This document shows, piece after piece, positions 32,190 through 38,392 of a stretch of 38,392 nucleotides of DNA (position 1 is the first letter of the stretch; the number at the start of each line of letters is the position of its first letter). Where the stretch lies: the NCBI GenBank assembly GCA_023461275.1, contig JAEYMI010000009.1:1-38392 (forward strand), given 5' to 3'. Made by a program: the position numbers and the translations under genes. The DNA is from Actinomycetes bacterium. GTDB lineage: Bacteria; Actinomycetota; Actinomycetes; Mycobacteriales; Mycobacteriaceae. The notes beneath the pieces are model-generated. The model had not been told where the DNA came from, did no database searches, and saw only the letters and a list, made by a program, of their open reading frames with translations.

Positions 32190-32985
32190 ACAGACTGCGC
32201 TTGACCCAGCTGTGCCCGAAGCACTGTCGCCGTTGCGAATCGCTGATCGCGAGTTCGGTTCGAGACTCATCATGGGCACCGGTGGGGCGTCGAATCATGC
32301 CGTCCTGGAACGTGCGCTTCTCGCCTCGGGTACCGAGCTGACCACGGTCGCGGTTCGGCGGGTGAGCGCTGATTCCGGGACCGGCATGGTCGAGTTGTTG
32401 CGTCGACTCGATATCGCGGTGCTACCCAACACTGCCGGCGCGCACACCACGTCGGAGGCGGTGCTCATCGCACAACTCGCGAGGGAGGCGATCGAGACCA
32501 ATTGGGTGAAGCTCGAGGTGGTTGCCGACGACCGCACCCTGCTGCCTGATGCCGTCGAATTGCTGCGTGCGGCACGAACTCTCGTCGATGACGGTTTCGT
32601 CGTGCTGGCCTACACCAATGACGATCCGGTGCTGGCCAGGCGCCTGGCCGATGTCGGGGTGGCGGCGGTGATGCCGCTGGGGTCGCCGATCGGAACCGGG
32701 CTGGGCATCGCCAACCCGCACAACATCGAGATGATCGTCGCCGACATCGAGGTTCCCGTGATCCTCGACGCCGGCATCGGCACCGCGAGCGACGCCGCGC
32801 TGGCAATGGAATTGGGATGTGACGCAGTGCTGTTGGCGTCGGCGGTCACCCGCGCCGACGATCCCGAACTCATGGCACAGGCGATGAAGCACGGGGTGAT
32901 CGCCGGCCGGGCTGCCCGCTGTGCCGGACGGATTCCCAAGCGCCGTTGGGCGTTGGCGTCGTCGCCGGCCTTCGACGGTCGTTGA
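32182..32985 (+). CDS. thiG: Thiazole synthase ThiG
   Basis: A 267-residue TIM-barrel enzyme forming thiazole phosphate from DXP, iminoglycine and ThiS thiocarboxylate. Motifs: REFGSRLIMGTGG, RRVSAD, LPNTAGAHTTSEAV, NWVKLEV (Schiff-base lysine), AVMPLGSPIGTGLGI, and DAGIGTASDAALAMELG. The GTG at 32182 overlaps thiS by eight bases; the longer frame from 32092 lies inside thiS. The stop lies within the first unit of the downstream 21-bp repeat array. Confidence 0.95.
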   Translation: MAEQTALDPAVPEALSPLRIADREFGSRLIMGTGGASNHAVLERALLASGTELTTVAVRRVSADSGTGMVELLRRLDIAVLPNTAGAHTTSEAVLIAQLAREAIETNWVKLEVVADDRTLLPDAVELLRAARTLVDDGFVVLAYTNDDPVLARRLADVGVAAVMPLGSPIGTGLGIANPHNIEMIVADIEVPVILDAGIGTASDAALAMELGCDAVLLASAVTRADDPELMAQAMKHGVIAGRAARCAGRIPKRRWALASSPAFDGR

Positions 32986-33256
32986 CGGCGCCCTCGTTCG
33001 CGTCGACGGCGCCCACCCCGGCGTCGACAGCGCCCTTGCCCGCGTTGAGAGCGCCCACCCCGGCGTCGACAGCGCCCGTGCCCGCGTTGATGGCGCCCTT
33101 GAACCTGCGTGGGTTGGTGGGCGCTGTCGACGCGTTGGTGGGCGCTGTCGATGGGCCGGAGGGCGCCGTCGACGGCCCCGAGGGTGCCGTCGACGGAACC
33201 GAGGGCGCCGTCGATGGGCCGGAGGGCGCTGTCGATGGGCCGGTGGGCGCTGTCGA
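32982..33256. repeat. Two opposed arrays of 21-bp-phased repeats between thiG and ABC genes
   Basis: The left array has six cores of TCGACRGCGCCC type starting at 32982, 33003, 33024, 33045, 33066 and 33087. The right array has seven cores of GGGCGCYGTCGA, the reverse complement, starting at 33119, 33140, 33161, 33182, 33203, 33224 and 33245. Every step is exactly 21 bp. About 20 bp without a core separates the arrays. The stretch 32986-33301 holds no convincing gene; short frames through it only give heptads such as EGAVDGP. Possible roles are a phased protein-binding site, or a long imperfect hairpin acting as terminator of the thi operon. Confidence 0.85.
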
Positions 33257-33301
33257 CGCAGGTCACGACAATCACGACATGGCCGTGGTTAAGGTGCAGG
33301 T

Positions 33302-34264
33302 GTGATCTCCGTAGAGCATCTGACCAAGGTGTACGGCCCGGTGCGGGCCGTCGACGACCTCTCCTTCAGTGTCCGGCCGGGCCTGGTGACGGGCTTCCTC
33401 GGGCCCAACGGTGCAGGTAAATCCACCACCATGCGCATGATCCTCGGCCTGGACAACCCGACGTCGGGAACCGCGACGATCAACGGCAAGCCCTACCGCG
33501 AACTCGACGACCCGCTGCGCCAGGTGGGTGCACTACTCGACGCCAAGTGGGTCCACCCCAACCGCAGCGCCCGCTCACATCTGCGATGGATGGCCGCCTC
33601 CAACGGCATCCCGGACGAGCGGGTCGACGAGGTACTCGACATCGTCGGGCTCACCTCGGTCGCCGGAAAAACCGCCGGCGGCTTCTCACTGGGCATGTCA
33701 CAGCGACTCGGGCTGGCCGGTGCCATCCTCGGCAATCCGGGAGTGCTGCTGTTCGACGAGCCGGTCAACGGCCTCGACCCCGAGGGCATCGTCTGGATTC
33801 GAACCTTCATGCGGCAGCTCGCGGCCGAAGGCCGCACCGTGCTGGTGTCCTCGCACCTGCTCACCGAGATGTCGCTGACCGCCGATCATCTCCTGGTCAT
33901 CGGGCAGGGGCGCCTGATGGCCGATAGCTCGGTCTCCGACTTCACCGCCCGCGCTCGACGCGTGGTGCGGGTCCGCGGCCCGCGGATGGACGAACTCCAC
34001 CAGGCGATCGCCGCGGTCGGCTGGGCGCCGGCACCGATCACCATGCCCGACGGGCGGGTCTACGTCTCGGTCCCCGACGCCACCACCGATCAGATCGGCG
34101 ACATCGTGGGTGCCGCCGGCCTGACCCTGCACGAACTCATCGGCGACTCCGCGTCGTTGGAGGAGGTCTTCATGTCGCTCACCGCCGAGGCCGTCCAGTT
34201 CGGCGGCGCGACACACCAGCAGCAGCCCACCGACCTGCAGCCCAACCAGGGAGGAGCACGATGA
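33302..34264 (+). CDS. ABC transporter ATP-binding protein
   Basis: A 320-residue ATPase of the drug/antibiotic-export type. Walker A is GPNGAGKST (34-42), the signature loop is degenerate (FSLGMSQR), Walker B is VLLFDEPVNGLDPEG, and the switch histidine is in SSHL. The C-terminal 90 residues resemble the DUF4162-like extension of such exporters. The GTG start follows AAGG at 7 bases. The stop overlaps the permease start (ATGA), so the pair forms an exporter. The substrate is unknown. Confidence 0.92.
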   Translation: MISVEHLTKVYGPVRAVDDLSFSVRPGLVTGFLGPNGAGKSTTMRMILGLDNPTSGTATINGKPYRELDDPLRQVGALLDAKWVHPNRSARSHLRWMAASNGIPDERVDEVLDIVGLTSVAGKTAGGFSLGMSQRLGLAGAILGNPGVLLFDEPVNGLDPEGIVWIRTFMRQLAAEGRTVLVSSHLLTEMSLTADHLLVIGQGRLMADSSVSDFTARARRVVRVRGPRMDELHQAIAAVGWAPAPITMPDGRVYVSVPDATTDQIGDIVGAAGLTLHELIGDSASLEEVFMSLTAEAVQFGGATHQQQPTDLQPNQGGAR

Positions 34265-35004
34265 CCGGCGCCATCACCGCCGAACGCATCAAGCTGATGT
34301 CGACCCGCTCGCCCTACTGGTGCATCGGCATCGTGGCGCTGATGTCGATCGGTATCGCGCTGGCCATCGGATACGCGGCGAACGGATCCGACGTCGACAC
34401 CAGCATCGTCGTGGCGCTGCTGTCAGGCCTGAGCAGGTTCGGCGTCATCGTCCTGATGATCATGGCGGTCCTCGCCATCACCAGCGAACACCGGTTCGGC
34501 ACACTCAAGACCAGCTTCCTGGCGGTCCCTCAGCGCGAGAAAGTGCTGATCGCCAAGGCCATCGTGTACGGCGGGCTGACGGTCGTGGTGTCGTTGGTGC
34601 TCACGCTGATCTGCCTGGTCATCGGCTCGATTGCGGTGTCGTCGGGCGTCGATATCACCTCCGACGAGACGATCCGCCAGATCTGGGGCATCCCGGTGTT
34701 CGCCCTGCTCTGCGTCCTGGTCGGGCTCGGCGTCGGCGCTATCGTCCGGCAGACCGCGGGCGCCATCGTCATCGTGCTGATCTGGATGCTCGCGGTGGAG
34801 ACACTGCTCAGCGTCCTACCGAAGATCGGTCCGACGCTGGGCCCGTTCATGCCGTTCAACAACGGCTACCGCTTTCTCGACGGCGACACCCCCGGCGGCG
34901 TCGACTTTCACTGGAACACCGCCGGCTCGCTGATCTACTTCGCGATCATCTCGATCGTGGTGTTCATCGCGGGCGTGGTGGTGACTGTTCGACGCGACGC
35001 CTGA
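34261..35004 (+). CDS. ABC transporter permease
   Basis: A 247-residue membrane protein with six hydrophobic segments (about 20-38, 48-72, 100-128, 143-160, 165-185, 220-242). EHRFGTLKTSFLAVPQREKVLIAKAIV between segments 2 and 3 is the coupling-region pattern of ABC2-type export permeases. It is coupled to the ATPase by a four-base overlap and presumably functions as a dimer with it. The substrate is unknown. Confidence 0.9.
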   Translation: MTGAITAERIKLMSTRSPYWCIGIVALMSIGIALAIGYAANGSDVDTSIVVALLSGLSRFGVIVLMIMAVLAITSEHRFGTLKTSFLAVPQREKVLIAKAIVYGGLTVVVSLVLTLICLVIGSIAVSSGVDITSDETIRQIWGIPVFALLCVLVGLGVGAIVRQTAGAIVIVLIWMLAVETLLSVLPKIGPTLGPFMPFNNGYRFLDGDTPGGVDFHWNTAGSLIYFAIISIVVFIAGVVVTVRRDA

Positions 35005-35018
35005 GGCGGCCGGAGCCC

Positions 35019-35897
35019 TCAGCTCTTCTTGCGGGTTCCGGGCAGCACGCCGGCGTCGAGGACGGCCTTCACGTAGGGCCGGGTGCGCTCCACAAGCTCT
35101 GCTGAATCCGGTGCGGCCCAAGCTCTTCCGGTGATCCGATCTGTTTCGTCCTCAAGTTTCCGGTACAGCTCGAGGCCCGACGCGGTGAGGCGGTGCGCGT
35201 CGTCGGCGCGTTCGACGAGACCACGCGCGACGAGCCGGTCGAGCGAGGCATCCCACTGGCTGTCGTCGAATCCGCGGGTCATCTGGAACATCTTGCGGCC
35301 CAACACGCGTCGGCGGATCGACGGGTCACCGAGGTCGGCTTCGTGGAAGACGCCGGCGTCGATGCCGTCGAGCCCGTGATCGACGAGCAGCGCGATGTGG
35401 TTGTCGCCGCGCCACTCTCGCAGTACCGCGATCGCGTACCAGAGGCGCAGGTGCGGTGCCTCGGGGGCTTCGGCTGCCGCCCAGGCCGCGGCGAGCGGAC
35501 GTCCGGTGAACGGCAGGTCGACGGCCAGCGCGCGGAAACCCTCGGCCAATTCGGAGATCTCGGGATTGTCGAGCCGATCGCCGAGAACGTCACGGAGCGT
35601 CTCGTCGAGCACCTGATTGCGCTTGTCGGTGACCTTGTCGAGTCCGACCCGGGTGGCCTCGGCCCACGACGTCTCGATCATGGTCGGGGAGAAGTTGTAG
35701 AACGCCGACGTCACCACTGCCGCTGAGCAGTTGCCCAGCGGCGCGCCGCGGCCGCCCACATAGATCGATGGCAGGGCGATGCCGAGATCGTCCTGGGCCG
35801 GCATCAACCGTGGGCTGAAGTAGGCCAGCACGTGGAACGGTTCGAGGGTGTCGTAGGCGAGGCGGGCGGTCTGGGCGTCGGTCGTCGCTGCGGTCAT
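35019..35897 (-). CDS. SCO6745-family (MarR-like helix-turn-helix) protein
   Basis: A 292-residue protein of a common actinobacterial family. The N-terminal part opens ARLAYDTLEPFHVLAYFSPRL; the C-terminal region (about 200-260: DASLDRLVARGLVERADDAHRLTASGLELYRKLEDETD) looks like a MarR-type winged helix. No enzyme motif is seen. The ATG at 35895-35897 lies four bases after the stop of the transporter-like gene and has only a weak ribosome site, so it is probably translated by coupling. Its role is unknown. Confidence 0.7.
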   Translation of the reverse strand: MTAATTDAQTARLAYDTLEPFHVLAYFSPRLMPAQDDLGIALPSIYVGGRGAPLGNCSAAVVTSAFYNFSPTMIETSWAEATRVGLDKVTDKRNQVLDETLRDVLGDRLDNPEISELAEGFRALAVDLPFTGRPLAAAWAAAEAPEAPHLRLWYAIAVLREWRGDNHIALLVDHGLDGIDAGVFHEADLGDPSIRRRVLGRKMFQMTRGFDDSQWDASLDRLVARGLVERADDAHRLTASGLELYRKLEDETDRITGRAWAAPDSAELVERTRPYVKAVLDAGVLPGTRKKS

Positions 35898-35901
35898 ACA
35901 C

Positions 35902-36912
35902 CTACATTTCGGTGCGACGCGCCCCGGTGTCAACCTCGTCGACCAGATCTCGGTCGAGACCGGCGTCGATGGCATCGGTCGGCGGGTCCTCGCGGCCGCG
36001 ACGCCAGCCGCCCTTCATCGGCGGTGCCTCACCGAAGTGATCGGGGTCGCCGGACCCGTACCAGGCCACCAGTACCGCCCCGACGACCGCGCCGACGAAC
36101 CCGACCACCGCTAGCCAGCCCAATCCGGGCTCCGCGGTGTCGCCGAGGAACAGCACCCCGACGACGCTCGGCCCGGCGGTCTCACCGACCACCAGGACGG
36201 CGGTGACGCCGTTGACCGCGCCGAGTTGCAGGGCGACGGTCTGCACGAAGAACCCGGCCGCGCCGGCGACGGCGATCGACCAGGCCGCCGGGTCGGTGAT
36301 GAGGGCGACGGCGTCGAAGGGGTGTACGCCGTCGAGGATGCGCACGCAGATCGCGATCACGCCGAAGAGCAGGCCCGCGGCCGCACCGCCGGCGATGGCG
36401 CCGTGGCGGCCCAGCTTGTAGACCGACACAAGCGCCAGCAGCGACAAGGCGAGGGTCGCGACGAAGATGCCCCAGTGCAGCGAGTGGGGTTGATCGCCGC
36501 CGGTGTGATGCGACGATGACGCGCCGAGCAGACACAGTGACAACACCACCAGCCAGATCGCCACCCAATCGCGGGTGTGCAGTGCGATGTTGAGCATGAT
36601 CGTGCCGAGCAGGGCGGTGACCACGAGGTTGGCCGAGACGATGGTCTGCGAGAGGAACAGCGGCAGGAAGCGGGCGGCCACCGCGCCGCCGGCGAACCCG
36701 ATGATGACCATCAGGGTGCCGAGGATGAATGCCGGGTCGACAAAGGTCGACAGCGTCGACTGCAGGCTGGGCCCGCCCGCTGGATTGTGCTGTGGGTCAC
36801 CGCAGTCGCGGGACTCCTGGGCGACGCGTCGGGCGCCGAGTGCGCGCAGAACCGTCGACATGCCGTAGGCAAGCGCTGCCAGACATGCGGCGATGACTCC
36901 GATCACGAACAC
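35902..36912 (-). CDS. DMT-superfamily-like membrane protein
   Basis: A 336-residue protein with about nine hydrophobic segments up to residue 290, alternating in an EamA/DMT-like pattern, then a charged cytosolic tail (FGEAPPMKGGWRRGRED onward). The GTG start at 36910-36912 follows GGAGGT at 7 bases. It is divergent from the ATP-grasp gene and followed by the SCO6745-like gene. The transport substrate is not visible. Confidence 0.75.
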   Translation of the reverse strand: MFVIGVIAACLAALAYGMSTVLRALGARRVAQESRDCGDPQHNPAGGPSLQSTLSTFVDPAFILGTLMVIIGFAGGAVAARFLPLFLSQTIVSANLVVTALLGTIMLNIALHTRDWVAIWLVVLSLCLLGASSSHHTGGDQPHSLHWGIFVATLALSLLALVSVYKLGRHGAIAGGAAAGLLFGVIAICVRILDGVHPFDAVALITDPAAWSIAVAGAAGFFVQTVALQLGAVNGVTAVLVVGETAGPSVVGVLFLGDTAEPGLGWLAVVGFVGAVVGAVLVAWYGSGDPDHFGEAPPMKGGWRRGREDPPTDAIDAGLDRDLVDEVDTGARRTEM

Positions 36913-36985
36913 AGCGGCTACCTCCCATCACACACAAAGCTAGTGGTGCGAACGATCTCTGTGAAACCAATATTCCCGGCTCTCC

Positions 36986-36999
36986 TACACTGAATCGAG
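36986..36999 (+). promoter_or_regulatory. Probable -10 box of a leaderless transcript
   Basis: TACACT at 36986-36991 ends seven bases before the GTG at 36999, the spacing expected when transcription starts at the start codon. No ribosome site is present, which agrees with leaderless translation common in actinobacteria. Confidence 0.45.
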
Positions 37000-38165
37000 T
37001 GGTTATCGTCGAACCCCGCCATGTGCTGATCACCTTCGGCCGATCGTTCCTCACCCTCAGCCTCGCCCGGCTGATGTCGGCGGCCGGGCATCGGGTGACC
37101 GTCGTCGACTCCATCCCGATCGGTGTGAGTCGCTTCTCCAACGCTGTCGACGCCTTTTTCCAGGTGCCCATTCCGAGGTCGCAGCCACGCGAGTACTGCC
37201 GGGAGGTGGCGCGGATCGCCCGCGAGCAAGGCGTCGACACGGTGATCCCGGTACACGAGGAAACCGACATCATCGCCATGCTGGCCGACTACTTCGATCC
37301 GTCGATCTCGTTGTTCTTGTCGGACTTCGACATCGAGAACCAGCTGCACAACAAGTACGACTTCTCCGTCGCGTTGGCCGAACGAGGGCTGCCCACACTG
37401 AAATTCGCCCGGATCGCCGGACCCGACGACCTGGCCGCTCTCGATTTCGACGGGCCCTTCGCCGTGAAGCAGTGCTACTCACGGGGTTCGCAGCAGGTAC
37501 ACAAGGTCTATCCCGGCGACCCGCTGGACTGGCTGACCTACGACGTCGAAAACCCTTGGCTGGCACAGGAATGGATGTCCGGCGCAAAGTACTGCACCTA
37601 CTCGGTGTGTCATCAGGGCAAGATCTACGCGCACGCCACGTATCCGGTCGACTACGCCATCGGTGGCAGCTCGTGTCTGAACTTCACCTCGGTCGATCAT
37701 CCCGAGATCTTCGGCTGGGTACGCGATTTCGTCGCCGACATCGGTTTCACCGGACAGATCGGGTTCGACTTCATCGAGCACCCCGATCGGGGCCTGTTCT
37801 GCATCGAGTGCAATCCGCGGGGCACCAGCGGAATCATGATGTTCGACGAATCCGACGGTGTCGATCGCGCGTTCTTCGCCGCCAACGACGAGCTGATCAC
37901 CCCCAAGCCCGACGTGAATCGGATGATCGGGCTGGGAATGTTGTTGTACGGGTGGACAAAAGCCTCGCGCGGCGATCGCACGATGCGTGACTTCTGGCGC
38001 GCTTTCCGTGCCGCCGACGACGTGATCAGCCAGCGCGGCGACGAGAAGCCGTTCGTGTTGTTGCCGTTGGCATATGCCGGCATCGCGCGGAGCTGTGTCC
38101 GCTACCGGGTGGGTCTGGCCGAGGGGTTCATGCACGACCACGAGTGGGATGGTCGGCGGCTGTAG
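36999..38165 (+). CDS. ATP-grasp domain protein
   Basis: A 388-residue protein. An N-terminal Rossmann-like pre-ATP-grasp region (VLITFGRSFLTLSLARLMSAAGHRVTVVDS) is followed by an ATP-grasp fold: FAVKQCYSRGSQQV, AQEWMSGAKYCTYSV, and GFDFIEHPDRGLFCIECNPRGTSGI with metal-binding Glu/Asn. Such proteins ligate a carboxylate to an amine or similar nucleophile; the substrate is unknown. The GTG at 36999 appears leaderless. It stands alone, divergent from the DMT-like gene, with repeats downstream. Confidence 0.85.
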   Translation: MVIVEPRHVLITFGRSFLTLSLARLMSAAGHRVTVVDSIPIGVSRFSNAVDAFFQVPIPRSQPREYCREVARIAREQGVDTVIPVHEETDIIAMLADYFDPSISLFLSDFDIENQLHNKYDFSVALAERGLPTLKFARIAGPDDLAALDFDGPFAVKQCYSRGSQQVHKVYPGDPLDWLTYDVENPWLAQEWMSGAKYCTYSVCHQGKIYAHATYPVDYAIGGSSCLNFTSVDHPEIFGWVRDFVADIGFTGQIGFDFIEHPDRGLFCIECNPRGTSGIMMFDESDGVDRAFFAANDELITPKPDVNRMIGLGMLLYGWTKASRGDRTMRDFWRAFRAADDVISQRGDEKPFVLLPLAYAGIARSCVRYRVGLAEGFMHDHEWDGRRL

Positions 38166-38224
38166 GTAGCGCTCGCGTACCGCTGATCGGGGTGCTGGAC
38201 CTAGTGCTGACCGCTTGACCTGAT

Positions 38225-38264
38225 GCTGATCGAGTGCCGGACGTGCGAGCGTAGCGAGACCGAC
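38225..38264. repeat. Degenerate REP-like element
   Basis: GCTGATCGAGTGCCGGACG followed by GCGAGCGTAGCGAGAC retains the start and GAGCGNAGCGAG core of the elements at 18377 and 23517 but has lost the strong flanking stem. It lies 60 bases after the ATP-grasp gene. Confidence 0.5.
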
Positions 38265-38316
38265 CGGTGTATCTCTAATAGTGATTGCTGGTCTGGTATC
38301 AGCTGAGATGCTGGTT

Positions 38317-38392
38317 CTAGCTCCACCGTGTGGGACTCCAGGTGTATCTGCCCCAGGGGCTTGATCTCGACGTGTCAGCACGGTGGGGCTAG
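38317..38392. repeat. 14-bp inverted repeat at the window end
   Basis: CTAGCTCCACCGTG (38317-38330) and CACGGTGGGGCTAG (38379-38392) pair at 13 of 14 positions around a 48-bp spacer that contains CCCCAGGGG. It could be a dispersed intergenic palindrome or the edge of a mobile element continuing beyond the window. No transposase is visible. Confidence 0.6.

Noticed and set aside
32946..33305. 119-residue heptad-repeat protein
   Set aside because: The frame is open only because 21 is a multiple of three; several frames on both strands are open, the first part overlaps thiG, and no ribosome site or conserved composition supports it.
36999..38165. Carbamoyl-phosphate synthase or D-Ala ligase
   Set aside because: The ATP-grasp fold is clear, but the length and flanking motifs do not fit either family, so only the fold is named.
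38166..38392. Insertion sequence at the right end
   Set aside because: There is an inverted repeat but no transposase frame or target duplication inside the window, so only a repeat is reported.

Overview
The window is high-G+C DNA from a mycolic-acid-type actinobacterium, most likely Gordonia or a close relative. The right half carries the order pknG-glnH-glnX-mutT3-(one extra gene)-thiE / TPP riboswitch-thiO-thiS-thiG, which is the order known from Mycobacterium tuberculosis. Start codons are often GTG, coding regions overlap by 1-8 bases, and intergenic palindromes with a GAGCGNAGCGAG core recur, as is common in Gordonia-like genomes. The genus is an inference; no rRNA is present.

Left half (about 305-23501): an accessory catabolic region. 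A minus-strand operon (4799 to 305) encodes a stand-alone phosphohistidine swivel domain, a partner protein of unrecognised fold, a fusion of the same two modules, and a CrtC/AttH-like protein. A LuxR-type regulator (4906-5685) follows. A plus-strand run of ten overlapping or closely abutting genes (5855-17074), plus an eleventh 34 bases on (17109-18308), encodes a third swivel/partner pair, an acyl-CoA ligase, a small helical protein, a pyruvate-phosphate-dikinase-like protein lacking the PEP/pyruvate barrel, a three-subunit biotin-dependent carboxylase (BCCP, biotin carboxylase, PYC/OADA-type carboxyltransferase), a DUF35 protein, a thiolase and a phosphatase-SRPBCC fusion. An 18-bp near-palindrome, 17/18 identical, lies upstream of both operons and probably binds one regulator. 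Next come an SDR dehydrogenase and a DUF3556 membrane protein, a PucR-type regulator, and a second SDR.

Working model (inference): SDRs oxidise a secondary alcohol to a ketone. The split dikinase phosphorylates the substrate through phosphohistidine domains, with three alternative substrate modules giving breadth. The biotin enzyme carboxylates it, the ligase makes a beta-ketoacyl-CoA, and the thiolase with DUF35 cleaves that. This would be an activation-by-phosphorylation plus biotin-carboxylation route, logically similar to phenylphosphate synthase/carboxylase or acetophenone carboxylase but built from other parts. The substrate is unknown.

Right half (23674-38165): the conserved PknG amino-acid-sensing locus (pknG, glnH, glnX), mutT3, a small gene resembling the LeuA regulatory domain, thiamine genes with a TPP riboswitch, a striking 316-bp intergenic region made of two opposed arrays of 21-bp-spaced repeats, an ABC exporter pair, an SCO6745-like protein with a DMT-type transporter, and an ATP-grasp protein. 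Both window ends are repeat-rich: three 94-bp tandem repeats at 1-253, and a long-armed inverted repeat at 38317-38392.
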